A stretch of DNA of 15,530 nt from Candidatus Omnitrophota bacterium (GTDB lineage Bacteria > Omnitrophota > Omnitrophia > Omnitrophales > Aquincolibacteriaceae). The position numbers were made by a program, and so were the translations under genes. The notes under the pieces were generated by a model that worked only from the letters and a program-made list of their open reading frames with translations, did not search any database and was not told where the DNA came from. The stretch's first letter is position 1; the number at the start of each line of letters is the position of its first letter. The DNA is taken from contig JAHFHJ010000020.1 in assembly GCA_023246985.1 (NCBI GenBank), forward strand, positions 1-15,530, given 5' to 3'. Shown piece after piece: positions 6,296 through 15,469 of this stretch.

Positions 6296-6712
6296 ATGAC
6301 AGAAGCAACCGAAGTGAAACTTTCCGAAAAATCGCAAGCGATTCTCACCTCAATCGAAACATTGACGGTGTTGGAACTCGCCGAGCTCGTGAAGGCGCTT
6401 GAAGAGAAGTTCGGCGTCAGCGCGGCTGCGGCAGCTCCTATGATGATGGCAGCGACCAGCGGCGCGGCAGCGGCCAGCGGCGCGGCTCCCGCGGAAGAGA
6501 AGACCCATTTCACGGTCATTCTCACCAGCGCGGGTGATAAGAAGATCAATGTGATCAAAGAGATCCGTACGGTCACGAGCCTCGGATTGAAAGAAGCCAA
6601 GGATCTGGTCGAAGGCGCTCCGAAGACCATTAAAGAAGATGTGAATAAGGAAGAAGCCGAGAAGATCAAGAAGGTCCTGGAAGCTCAGGGCGCGAAGGTT
6701 GAGATCAAGTAA
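6296..6712 (+). CDS. rplL: Large-subunit ribosomal protein L7/L12
   Basis: L12 is the multi-copy stalk protein whose C-terminal domain recruits EF-Tu, EF-G, IF2 and release factors. The 138 residues are slightly longer than the usual 120-130. The N-terminal dimerisation domain spans about 16-50 (IETLTVLELAELVKALEEKF), the flexible Ala/Met-rich hinge about 50-70, and the C-terminal domain about 71-138 with TSLGLKEAKDLVEGAP, the factor-binding helix. The extra length is at the N terminus (TEATEVKLSEKSQAI) and in the hinge. The start at 6296 is set by a full AAGGAGG (6281-6287) with 8-nt spacing, the strongest ribosome binding site nearby, as expected for a protein needed in several copies per ribosome. 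Confidence 0.98.
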   Translation: MTEATEVKLSEKSQAILTSIETLTVLELAELVKALEEKFGVSAAAAAPMMMAATSGAAAASGAAPAEEKTHFTVILTSAGDKKINVIKEIRTVTSLGLKEAKDLVEGAPKTIKEDVNKEEAEKIKKVLEAQGAKVEIK

Positions 6713-6769
6713 GATCCCGGCGCCCGCGGGCGGAATCAAGAACGCTGTCCCTAAGGAGGACAATTCATC
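6713..6769 (+). promoter_or_regulatory. rplL-rpoB gap with GC-rich palindrome and strong RBS
   Basis: This 57-nt gap holds the perfect 12-bp palindrome CGCCCGCGGGCG (6721-6732) and, for rpoB, AAGGAGG at 6753-6759. The same gap in Escherichia coli holds the attenuator and RNase III site that lower rpoBC expression relative to the ribosomal genes. No T run follows the palindrome here, so an intrinsic attenuator is not supported; a processing or pausing hairpin is possible. Confidence 0.35.
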
Positions 6770-9700
6770 ATGATGCCTTTGATCAAGAGGAAGAGCTTCA
6801 CGAAAATCCAGGATACGATGGACATGCCGAACTTGGTCGAGATCCAGATCAAGTCGTACGAGGAATTTCTGCAGAGCGGTCGTTCCAATCGTCGGCGTAA
6901 AAACCAGGGATTGGAGGTGGCGTTCTCGGATTGTTTTCCCATCGAGAGTTTTGATGGGACATGCCGCTTGGAGTATCAGGGGTATTCTCTTGGGAAACCC
7001 AAGTATTCTATCCCGGAGTGTCAGAAGCGGGGCATGACCTATGCCGCGCCGCTGAAAGTGAAGCTCCGTCTTGTCCGCAAAGGGATCGCGAAAGAGCAGG
7101 AAGTTTACATTGGAGAGCTTCCTCTCATGACCGAAACCGGCACCTTCATCATCAATGGCGCCGAACGCGTGATCGTCAGTCAGTTGCACCGGTCTCCCGG
7201 CATGTCGCTTGAAGATAGCCTCCACGCAAGCGGCAAAAAAATGTACAGTGTCCGTATTATCCCGTATCGCGGCGCGTGGCTCGAATTCGAGTCCGACGCC
7301 AACGATGTGCTTTACGCCTACATCGATCGCCGGCGCAAGATCCTTGCGACCGCGCTCTTGAGAGCGTTGGGATATTCTTCAACCTATGATATCTGCAAGG
7401 AACTTTATCCGGTCGAGAAGATCCGCGGACTCGATAAGTCCAGGGCGAGGCATTACGAAGATGAGATCCTGGCGGAAGATATTTTCCATCCGGCCAGCAA
7501 AGAGTTGATCGCGGCGGCCGCAACTAAATTGACCAAGGAAATGCTGGGCATATTTCTCTCAAACGGCATTACTTCCTTTTCAATCGTCAAACTTCCCAAG
7601 GAAGACCGCGCACTGATCAATACGCTCGAGCGCGATCCTTACCGCAATTCGCATGACGCGCAGTTGGCCATCTACCGCCGCGTTCGTCCCGGCGATCCGC
7701 CGACGGAAGCAAGCGCCAAAGATCTCATTCAAAAACTTTTCTTTGATCCCCAGCGCTATGACCTCGGCCATGTCGGCCGTTTCATGCTCAACAAGAAGTT
7801 AGGGCTCGGTACGAGCGCCGCAGACACGAAGAACACAACGCTCCGCCCTGATGACGTGATGAAAGTCATCGGGATGCTCCTCAAGCTTCGTTCCGGCGAA
7901 GTGAACGTGGACGATATCGACCACTTAGGCAATCGCCGCGTGCGTTCCGTCGGAGAACTTTTGCAAAATCAATTCCGCGTCGGTCTTGCGCGCATGAAGC
8001 GTTCCTGCGTGGAACGCATGTCCATTTATGATCTGGAAGCCGCGATGCCGCACAATTTGATCAATCCCAAACTGATCTCGGCGGCGATCAAGGATTTCTT
8101 CGGCCGCAGCCAGCTGTCGCAGTTCATGGACCAGACGAATCCCTTGGCGGAGCTGACGCATAAGCGCCGTCTTTCCGCGCTGGGTCCGGGAGGCCTTTCC
8201 AGAGAGCGCGCAGGATTCGAGGTTCGTGACGTTCATCCCTCGCATTATGGGCGCGTTTGTCCGATCGAGACGCCGGAAGGTCCGAACATTGGTTTGATCG
8301 CGTCGCTAAGCACTTTCGCGCGCGTCAATGACATAGGATTCCTTGAAAGTCCCTACCGAAAAGTTGTGAAGGGACGCGTCACCGAACAAATTGACTATCT
8401 GACCGCGGACATTGAGGATCGCTATGTGATCGCGCAGGCGAACGCGCCGCTCGACAAGAACGGACGCTTTCTGTCGGATGCGGTTTCGTGCCGTTCCCGC
8501 GGAGATTTTCCGAAAAAGAAACCCGAAGAGATCGACTACATGGACGTATCGCCGCGCCAACTGGTCAGCGTTGCGGCGGCCTTGATCCCGTTCCTGGAAC
8601 ATGACGACGCGAACCGCGCGCTCATGGGTTCCAACATGCAGCGTCAGGCGGTGCCGCTTCTCATGCCGGAAGCTCCGATCGTCGGAACCGGCATGGAACG
8701 CCATGTGGCGAAAGATTCCGGCGCGGTCATGCAGGCCAAGTCTCGTGGAACCGTGAAAGCGGTCTCTTCCGAAGAGATCGTCATTGATGATTTTGTTTAC
8801 AAACTCCGCAAGTTCAAGCGTTCCAATGCCGGCACTTGCATCAACCAGCGGCCTCTCGTCGAAGTCGGCGACAAGGTCAAACGCGGGGATATCCTGGCGG
8901 ACGGCGCCGCGACGCAGGGCGGCGAGCTTGCGCTTGGGCGCAATGTGCTTGTGGCATTCATGCCGTGGCGCGGTTATAACTTTGAAGACGCTATTATCGT
9001 AAGCGAAAAGTTTTGCAAGGAAGACGTCTATACCTCGCTTCATATTGAGGAGTTTGAAATTGAAGCGCGCGACACGAAACTTGGCAACGAAGAAATCACG
9101 CGCGATCTCCCGAATGTGAGCGAAGAAGCCCTGAAAGACCTCGACGCCGAAGGCGTGATTCGCATCGGCGCGGAAGTGAAGCCCGGCGATATCCTCGTCG
9201 GAAAGATCACTCCGAAGTCCGAGATCGAACTTTCCCCCGAGGAAAAACTTCTCCGCGCGGTTTTCGGCGAAAAAGCCAGCGACGTGCGTGACGCATCCCT
9301 TTCCGTTTCTCCGGGCGTGGAGGGCGTCGTGGTGGATGTGAAATCTTTCGCCCGCAAGGAATCGGCCTCCAAGACCAAAGAAGAACGCCGTCAGGAAAAT
9401 AAAGATACCAACGAGATCAAGGAGCGCTACAACGATCGTATTGATCTCTTGAAGCGCGCGCGCCTGCGCAAAGTCTCGGATATGGTGATCGGGAAGAAGC
9501 TTTCCGAAGATCTGCTCGATGATGTTTTGGGCGAAGTGCTCATCAAGAGCGGTCATGTTCTCACCAAGAATGATCTCAAGAAGCTTGATCATTGCGATTG
9601 GGATTCGCTGCGTTTTGACGAAGATCCGGGTCTTGAGGAGAGCATCAAGAAGATCGCCCGCATTTGGGGCGATGAAATTGATGAGCTTGTGGCCGAACGG

Positions 9701-10564
9701 ACCCGTGAAATTGACCGCGTGAAAAAAGGCGATGAGCTTCCTCCGGGGGTTATCAAAAAAGTCGTCGTTTATGTTTGTTCAAAGCGCAAGATCTCAGTCG
9801 GCGACAAAATGGCCGGGCGTCATGGAAACAAGGGCGTGATCGCGAAGGTACTCCCGGAAGAGGATATGCCGTTCCTCGCCGACGGAACCCCGGTGGAGAT
9901 TGTTTTAAACCCACTAGGCGTTCCGTCCCGTATGAATGTCGGGCAGATTCTCGAAACCCATTTGGGTTGGGCGGCCAAGACGCTTGGGCTCCACGTGGAA
10001 ACGCCGGTTTTTAGCGGCGCCACGGAAGAAGAGATCCGCCAGGTCATGAAAGACGCGAAGATCCCGAGTGACGGGAAGATCGCGCTCTATGACGGCCGTA
10101 CCGGCGATAAGTTCGATGGAAAGATCACGGTCGGTTCCATCTACATGTTGAAGCTGGCACATCTTGCGGATGACAAGATCCACGCGCGTTCGATCGGGCC
10201 CTACTCGCTCGTGACGCAACAACCGCTCGGCGGCAAGGCGCAGTTCGGCGGTCAGCGTTTCGGAGAAATGGAAGTCTGGGCGCTTGAGGCTTACGGCGCC
10301 GCCTTTACGCTTCAAGAACTTCTGACCGTGAAAAGCGATGATGTGGTCGGCAGGACGCGGGTTTACGAAGCGATCGTCAATGGAGAGCCCGCGCTTCACG
10401 CCGGTACGCCGGAATCTTTTAATGTTCTCGTCAAGGAGCTTCAGGCTCTCGGGCTCGATATTGATCCCGAACGAACGGCGGGCGGCAAGTTGCCGTCTGT
10501 TGAGAGTAAGGCCAAGTCCGCGGAAGAGAAACAGGAAGAAGCCAGGGAGAAACTCAAAGTATGA
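6770..10564 (+). CDS. rpoB: DNA-directed RNA polymerase subunit beta
   Basis: This 1264-residue subunit forms one jaw and half of the active-site cleft of RNA polymerase. Landmarks in order: N-terminal protrusion and lobes; the rifampicin pocket QFMDQTNPLAELTHKRRLSA (451-470), where the key Asp454, His464 and Ser469 are of the sensitive type and one usual Asn is Thr456; GGLSRERAGFEVRDVHPSHY and CPIETPEGPNIGLI after it; the catalytic-site segment KMAGRHGNKG (1013-1022); and the C-terminal clamp anchor PLGGKAQFGGQRFGEMEVWA (from about 1152). It is shorter than the Escherichia coli subunit (1342). The ATG at 6770 has AAGGAGG 10 nt upstream; a second ATG follows at once. Its TGA overlaps the rpoC ATG as ATGA, so the two subunits are translationally coupled. 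Confidence 0.99.
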   Translation: MMPLIKRKSFTKIQDTMDMPNLVEIQIKSYEEFLQSGRSNRRRKNQGLEVAFSDCFPIESFDGTCRLEYQGYSLGKPKYSIPECQKRGMTYAAPLKVKLRLVRKGIAKEQEVYIGELPLMTETGTFIINGAERVIVSQLHRSPGMSLEDSLHASGKKMYSVRIIPYRGAWLEFESDANDVLYAYIDRRRKILATALLRALGYSSTYDICKELYPVEKIRGLDKSRARHYEDEILAEDIFHPASKELIAAAATKLTKEMLGIFLSNGITSFSIVKLPKEDRALINTLERDPYRNSHDAQLAIYRRVRPGDPPTEASAKDLIQKLFFDPQRYDLGHVGRFMLNKKLGLGTSAADTKNTTLRPDDVMKVIGMLLKLRSGEVNVDDIDHLGNRRVRSVGELLQNQFRVGLARMKRSCVERMSIYDLEAAMPHNLINPKLISAAIKDFFGRSQLSQFMDQTNPLAELTHKRRLSALGPGGLSRERAGFEVRDVHPSHYGRVCPIETPEGPNIGLIASLSTFARVNDIGFLESPYRKVVKGRVTEQIDYLTADIEDRYVIAQANAPLDKNGRFLSDAVSCRSRGDFPKKKPEEIDYMDVSPRQLVSVAAALIPFLEHDDANRALMGSNMQRQAVPLLMPEAPIVGTGMERHVAKDSGAVMQAKSRGTVKAVSSEEIVIDDFVYKLRKFKRSNAGTCINQRPLVEVGDKVKRGDILADGAATQGGELALGRNVLVAFMPWRGYNFEDAIIVSEKFCKEDVYTSLHIEEFEIEARDTKLGNEEITRDLPNVSEEALKDLDAEGVIRIGAEVKPGDILVGKITPKSEIELSPEEKLLRAVFGEKASDVRDASLSVSPGVEGVVVDVKSFARKESASKTKEERRQENKDTNEIKERYNDRIDLLKRARLRKVSDMVIGKKLSEDLLDDVLGEVLIKSGHVLTKNDLKKLDHCDWDSLRFDEDPGLEESIKKIARIWGDEIDELVAERTREIDRVKKGDELPPGVIKKVVVYVCSKRKISVGDKMAGRHGNKGVIAKVLPEEDMPFLADGTPVEIVLNPLGVPSRMNVGQILETHLGWAAKTLGLHVETPVFSGATEEEIRQVMKDAKIPSDGKIALYDGRTGDKFDGKITVGSIYMLKLAHLADDKIHARSIGPYSLVTQQPLGGKAQFGGQRFGEMEVWALEAYGAAFTLQELLTVKSDDVVGRTRVYEAIVNGEPALHAGTPESFNVLVKELQALGLDIDPERTAGGKLPSVESKAKSAEEKQEEAREKLKV

Positions 10565-13500
10565 ACTACAGCGTAAATACTTTTGATTCTGTTTCGATCC
10601 GCATCGCGTCTCCGGAGTCCATCCGTAAATGGTCGCGCGGGGAGGTCAAGAAGCCCGAAACGATCAACTACCGGACGCTCAAGCCCGAAAAAGACGGCCT
10701 TTTCTGCGAGCGTATTTTTGGTCCCACAAAAGATTATGAATGCGCTTGCGGCAAATACAAGCGTATCAAACACAAAGGAATCGTTTGTGACCGTTGCGGC
10801 GTGGAAGTCACTCAGGCTCGCGTGCGCCGCGAACGCATGGGGCATATCGATCTCGTTACGCCGGTCTCTCACATCTGGTTTTTCAAGACCATGCCGTCGC
10901 GCATCGGAAATCTTTTGGATCTCAGCGTCCGCGCTCTTGAGAAGGTGCTCTATTACGAAGAATACATCGTTCTCGATCCGAAGCAGACCCCGCTCAAACC
11001 GCGCCAGCTTTTAACGGAAGAGGAGTATCTGAAAGCCCAGGAGCAGTATGGCCCGGAGAGTTTCGTGGCGCAGATGGGCGCCGAAGCCGTTCAGACGCTT
11101 TTGTCGGGATTGGAACTTGATAAATTAACGGCAAAATATCACCGCCAGCTGAAAGCGGCGAAGTCGAAACAGGCCCGGGCCCGTTGCGTGAAGATCCTCA
11201 AGATCGTGGAGGCCTTCTATAAATCCGACAATCATCCGGAATGGATGATTATGAAGGTGATCCCGGTCATTCCGCCCGATCTGCGTCCGCTTGTGGCGCT
11301 CGACGGCGGCCGTTTTGCGACCAGCGATCTCAACGACCTTTATCGCCGCGTGATCAACCGCAATAACCGTCTGCGTAAACTTCTCGAACTTAAAGCGCCG
11401 GACGTGATTATTCGCAATGAAAAGCGCATGCTCCAGGAGGCCGTGGATGCTCTTTTTGATAACGGCCGCCACGGTCGCCCGGTGCTCGGGGCCGGTAACC
11501 GTCCGCTTAAATCATTAAGCGACATGCTCAAAGGGAAACAGGGCCGTTTCCGTCAGAATCTTCTCGGAAAACGCGTGGATTATTCCGGCCGTTCGGTTAT
11601 TGTCATCGGACCGGAATTAAAGCTTCATCAGTGCGGGTTGCCGAAGAAGATGGCGCTCGAACTTTTTCAACCCTTCATCATCCGCAAGCTTAAAGAGCGG
11701 GGACACGTGCATACCATTCGTTCGGCCAAGAAAATGGTTGAGCGCGTGAAGCCCGAGGTTTGGGACATTCTTGAGGAAGTGATCCGCGAGCATCCGGTGC
11801 TGCTCAACCGCGCGCCGACGCTCCATCGTCTTGGGATCCAGGCTTTCGAACCGATGTTGATCGAGGGGCATGCGATACGCATCCATCCGCTCGTTTGTAC
11901 GGCCTTTAACGCCGACTTCGACGGCGACCAAATGGCCGTTCATGTGCCGCTCTCCATGGAAGCGGTGATGGAAGCGCGCATTCTCATGCTTTCCGCTAAC
12001 AACATCTTCTCGCCCGCGAGCGGTCAGCCCATCATGACCCCGACCCAGGATATCGTACTCGGGATCTATTACCTGACCAAAGTTCGCGAAAAGGCGCTTG
12101 GGGAAGGGCTCGCATTCAGCGATGCTCAGGAAGCGATCCTGGCTTTTCAGGACCAGCAGATCCACAAGCACGCGAAATGTAAACTTCGTCTGGCAAATCA
12201 TGAGATCGTGGAAACGACCATGGGCCGGATCCTATTCAACGAGGAGCTGCCTAAAGGGTTCCGCTATGTCAATGAGATCGTGAACAAGGGGCGCCTTTCC
12301 AAAATTATCGCGGAGTGTTACAACGTGTTTGGTCATGAAGAGGTCGTGAAGCTTCTCGACAGACTGAAAGCGCTTGGGTTTGCCGAAGCGACCGCGGCCG
12401 GTCTTTCAATCGGGATTGATGATATTCAGATCCCGGACGCCAAGGAAAGCATTCTGAATGAGGCGCGCAAGGAAGTAAAAGCGATCGAGAATCAGTACAA
12501 GCAGGGTTTGATCACCGACGGTGAACGCTATAATAAAGTGATTGATATCTGGACGCACACGACCGACCGCGTCTCGGATGTGATGTTCGAAGCGCTCGAT
12601 CAGTTCAACCCGATTTTCATGATGGCCGATTCCGGCGCCCGCGGATCCAAACAGCAGATCCGTCAATTGGCCGGCATGCGCGGTTTGATGGCGAAACCTT
12701 CCGGCGAGATTATTGAAAGTCCGATCACCGCGAATTTCCGCGAAGGTTTGACCGTACTCGAATACTTCATCTCGACGCACGGCGCCCGCAAAGGTTTGGC
12801 GGATACCGCGCTTAAGACCGCGGACTCGGGATATTTAACCCGCCGGCTTGTGGATGTGGCGCAGGATGTGATTATTAATATCGAGGACTGCGGCACGCTG
12901 AACGGGATCGTCATGGAGCCGGTGTATGAAGGCGAAGAAGTCATTGTGTCTCTTTCTGACAGGATCCTCGGCCGCGTGGCGCTCGATAATGTGGTGGATG
13001 TTATTACCGATCAGGTGACCGTCAAATCCGGCGATCTGATCGATGAAGCGACCGTAAAAAAGATCGAAGAAGCCGGGATCGAGAAGATTCGCGTTCGTTC
13101 CGTGCTTTGCTGCGAAGCTCAAAAAGGTATTTGCGCAAAATGCTACGGCCGCGACCTTGCCACGCGCCGTCTCGTGGAGCTCGGAACCGCGGTGGGCATT
13201 ATTGCCGCGCAATCCATCGGTGAGCCGGGCACTCAGCTTACCATGCGTACCTTTCATATCGGGGGTACGGCGTCCCGCGTGGTGGAACAGTCTTATTACC
13301 GCGCCCGCAATGAGGGCATGCTCCAATACCACAATCTAAAGACGGTGGTTACGAAGACCAACGAAATCGTCGTGTTGAACCGTAACGGCCAGCTCTCGCT
13401 CCATGACGCGACGGGTCGTGAACTGGAACGCTACACGATCCCGACGGGCGCGTTCATCCATTATAAGGACGGCGAGAAAGTCAAAAAAGGCGAAATTTTT

Positions 13501-14610
13501 GTGAAATGGGACCCGTACACGGTTCCGATCTTGACCGAAGTGTCCGGAAAGGTCCGTTTCGAGGATATCAAGGCCGGTGTTACGATGAACGAAGAGCTTG
13601 ACGCGACCACGGGTATGACCGAGCGCGTGATCATCGAACATAAAGAGGACATGCACCCGCAGCTGCTCGTTGTGGGGAATAAGGATGAGATCCTCGCGTT
13701 CTATCCGATCCCGACCGGCGCTCATATCATCGTCAAAGACGGTCAATCAATCACGGGCGGGACCCAGCTTGCTAAAACGCCCCGTAAAATCGCAAAGACT
13801 CGCGATATCACCGGCGGGTTGCCGCGTGTCGCGGAACTTTTTGAAGCTCGTAAGCCGAAGAATCCGGCCGTGATCTCGGAAATTGACGGTGTGGTGGAGA
13901 TCGGCGAGATCGTAAAAGGCCAGCGCAAGATTATTGTCAAGAGCTCGACCGGCATGGCCAAAGAATATTTGATCCCGCACGGCAAGCATTTGAATGTTTA
14001 TAAAGGCGATAAAGTTCTCTCGGGACAACAACTTGTGGACGGCCCGGTCGTGCTGCAGGATATCCTCCGCGTTTCGGGAGAAAGAAGTTTGCAGCAGTAT
14101 CTTGTGGAGGAAGTGCAGGAAGTTTATCGTCTGCAGGGCGTCCGTCTCAATGACAAGCACGTGGAGGCGATCGTTCGCCAGATGTTGCGCAAGGTTCGTA
14201 TCGAGGATTCCGGAGATACGGAATTCCTCGTGGGTTCCCATGTGGAGAAGCTCAAATTCGCCGAAGAAAACGCCAAAATGGTCAAGAAGGGGAAAGAACC
14301 CGCGAAGGGCACTTCGATCCTTCTCGGGATCACCAAAGCGTCTCTCACCACCGACAGCTTTATTTCCGCCGCGAGTTTTCAGGAAACGACGCGCGTGCTT
14401 ACGGAAGCGGCGTCTGCCGGGAAGCGTGACCGCCTGCAGGGGCTCAAAGAGAATGTCATTATGGGTCATTTGATCCCGGCCGGGACGGGCTTTAAGATCC
14501 ATCACGATATCGAGATCGAAAAAGACCTGACCGATGTGTTGCCGGATCCTGAGGCCGGCGAAAAAGAAAAAGCCGCCGAAGAAACCCGCGCATCCCAGGA
14601 GAACTCCTAA
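10561..14610 (+). CDS. rpoC: DNA-directed RNA polymerase subunit beta'
   Basis: This 1349-residue catalytic subunit is complete. Landmarks in order: the zinc ribbon Cys61, Cys63, Cys76, Cys79 (ECACGKYK and IVCDRCG); LLGKRVDYSGRSVI in the lid and switch region; NRAPTLHRLGIQAFEP; the catalytic NADFDGD (450-456) whose three Asp bind the active-site Mg; the trigger-loop region beginning MRGLMAKPSGEIIESPITA (from 706); and a second zinc site Cys777, Cys851, Cys858, Cys861, with exactly the spacing of the Escherichia coli site. It is somewhat shorter than the Escherichia coli subunit (1407). The C-terminal tail is Glu/Lys-rich and unstructured. The start overlaps the rpoB stop (ATGA), and the stop overlaps the rpsL start by one base (TAATG). 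Confidence 0.99.
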   Translation: MNYSVNTFDSVSIRIASPESIRKWSRGEVKKPETINYRTLKPEKDGLFCERIFGPTKDYECACGKYKRIKHKGIVCDRCGVEVTQARVRRERMGHIDLVTPVSHIWFFKTMPSRIGNLLDLSVRALEKVLYYEEYIVLDPKQTPLKPRQLLTEEEYLKAQEQYGPESFVAQMGAEAVQTLLSGLELDKLTAKYHRQLKAAKSKQARARCVKILKIVEAFYKSDNHPEWMIMKVIPVIPPDLRPLVALDGGRFATSDLNDLYRRVINRNNRLRKLLELKAPDVIIRNEKRMLQEAVDALFDNGRHGRPVLGAGNRPLKSLSDMLKGKQGRFRQNLLGKRVDYSGRSVIVIGPELKLHQCGLPKKMALELFQPFIIRKLKERGHVHTIRSAKKMVERVKPEVWDILEEVIREHPVLLNRAPTLHRLGIQAFEPMLIEGHAIRIHPLVCTAFNADFDGDQMAVHVPLSMEAVMEARILMLSANNIFSPASGQPIMTPTQDIVLGIYYLTKVREKALGEGLAFSDAQEAILAFQDQQIHKHAKCKLRLANHEIVETTMGRILFNEELPKGFRYVNEIVNKGRLSKIIAECYNVFGHEEVVKLLDRLKALGFAEATAAGLSIGIDDIQIPDAKESILNEARKEVKAIENQYKQGLITDGERYNKVIDIWTHTTDRVSDVMFEALDQFNPIFMMADSGARGSKQQIRQLAGMRGLMAKPSGEIIESPITANFREGLTVLEYFISTHGARKGLADTALKTADSGYLTRRLVDVAQDVIINIEDCGTLNGIVMEPVYEGEEVIVSLSDRILGRVALDNVVDVITDQVTVKSGDLIDEATVKKIEEAGIEKIRVRSVLCCEAQKGICAKCYGRDLATRRLVELGTAVGIIAAQSIGEPGTQLTMRTFHIGGTASRVVEQSYYRARNEGMLQYHNLKTVVTKTNEIVVLNRNGQLSLHDATGRELERYTIPTGAFIHYKDGEKVKKGEIFVKWDPYTVPILTEVSGKVRFEDIKAGVTMNEELDATTGMTERVIIEHKEDMHPQLLVVGNKDEILAFYPIPTGAHIIVKDGQSITGGTQLAKTPRKIAKTRDITGGLPRVAELFEARKPKNPAVISEIDGVVEIGEIVKGQRKIIVKSSTGMAKEYLIPHGKHLNVYKGDKVLSGQQLVDGPVVLQDILRVSGERSLQQYLVEEVQEVYRLQGVRLNDKHVEAIVRQMLRKVRIEDSGDTEFLVGSHVEKLKFAEENAKMVKKGKEPAKGTSILLGITKASLTTDSFISAASFQETTRVLTEAASAGKRDRLQGLKENVIMGHLIPAGTGFKIHHDIEIEKDLTDVLPDPEAGEKEKAAEETRASQENS

Positions 14611-15002
14611 TGGCACCGACCATCAATCAGCTGATCCGTTTTGGAAGAAATAAATTCAAAGGGAAATCCAAGTCCCCGGCCTTGCATAACTCGCCGTTCC
14701 GTAAAGGGGTATGCCTGATCGTCAGGACGCAGACCCCCAAAAAGCCGAACTCCGCTCTCCGGAAAATCGCCCGTGTGCGTTTGACGAACGGCGAGGAGGT
14801 GACGGCCTACATCCCGGGCGTTGGGCACAATCTGCAGGAGCACTCGATCGTGCTCGTGCGCGGCGGCCGCGTCAAGGACCTTCCGGGCGTTCGTTATCAT
14901 ATTGTTCGCGGGAAACTCGACGCCGCCGGCGTTGCGAACCGCACGAAATCGCGTTCGAAATACGGCGCGAAAACCCCGAAAAAGGATGCTAAGAAATCAT
15001 GA
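14610..15002 (+). CDS. rpsL: Small-subunit ribosomal protein S12
   Basis: S12 lies at the decoding centre of the 30S subunit and controls accuracy. The 130 residues include the N-terminal extension INQLIRFGRNKFKGKSKSP, the decoding loop TPKKPNSALRKIARVRL and the second loop GHNLQEHSIVLVRGGRVKDL. The Lys residues of PKKPNS and VKDLPG, whose substitution gives streptomycin resistance in other bacteria, are wild type. The start ATG shares one base with the rpoC stop (TAATG), so translation is coupled to rpoC and the usual break between the rpoBC and str clusters is absent. AGGAG (14597-14601) in the rpoC tail serves as ribosome binding site. Its stop overlaps the rpsG start as ATGA. Confidence 0.98.
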   Translation: MAPTINQLIRFGRNKFKGKSKSPALHNSPFRKGVCLIVRTQTPKKPNSALRKIARVRLTNGEEVTAYIPGVGHNLQEHSIVLVRGGRVKDLPGVRYHIVRGKLDAAGVANRTKSRSKYGAKTPKKDAKKS

Positions 15003-15466
15003 GAAGAAGACGCGCGCAAAAAAGATTGATCGCCCCGGACCCGCGCTATGGGGATCTTCTGGTCGCGAAATTCATTAATATCGTGATGGAATGCGGTAAG
15101 AAATCAATTGCCGAGAGGATCGTGTACGATGCTTTGGACATCGTGAAAGAGAAAACATCGAAGGAAGCCCTTGAAGTTTTTCGCGCGGCGTTAGACAATG
15201 TGCGCCCTCTCCTGGAAACAAAATCCCGGCGCGTAGGCGGGGCGACCTATCAGGTGCCGGTCAGTGTTTCCGAAGATCGCAGTTACTCCCTGGCCCTTCG
15301 TTGGATTCGGAGTTTTTCCCGGGATCGCAAGGGGAAGCCCATGCATGAGAAGTTGGCGCAGGAGATCATCGACGGTTTCAACAAAACAGGACCTTCCGTC
15401 AAAAAACGCGAAGATATGCATAAGATGGCAGAAGCCAACAGGGCTTTTGCGCATTATCGCTGGTAA
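14999..15466 (+). CDS. rpsG: Small-subunit ribosomal protein S7
   Basis: S7 nucleates assembly of the 30S head and lines the E and P sites. At 155 residues it has the standard length. Visible hallmarks are the basic start MRRRRAQKR with PDPRYGDLLVAKFIN, the central ALDNVRPLLETKSRRVGGATYQVP segment (binding to the 3' domain of 16S rRNA) and the C-terminal KREDMHKMAEANRAFAHYRW. The start ATG overlaps the rpsL stop (ATGA), giving tight coupling of S12 and S7. The next gene is expected to be fusA (EF-G), but the following 64 bases are repeat-bearing, non-coding sequence up to the window edge. Confidence 0.98.
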   Translation: MRRRRAQKRLIAPDPRYGDLLVAKFINIVMECGKKSIAERIVYDALDIVKEKTSKEALEVFRAALDNVRPLLETKSRRVGGATYQVPVSVSEDRSYSLALRWIRSFSRDRKGKPMHEKLAQEIIDGFNKTGPSVKKREDMHKMAEANRAFAHYRW

Positions 15467-15469
15467 AAA

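Noticed and set aside
8120..8190. Rifampicin-resistance substitution in rpoB (Thr456 in place of the usual Asn)
   Set aside because: The positions most often linked to resistance (Asp454, His464, Ser469) are of the sensitive type; Asn to Thr here alone is not evidence of resistance.
8306..9592. A 428-codon reverse-strand open frame inside rpoB
   Set aside because: It is the mirror of the rpoB codon pattern in GC-moderate DNA; the forward frame has unmistakable rpoB motifs throughout.
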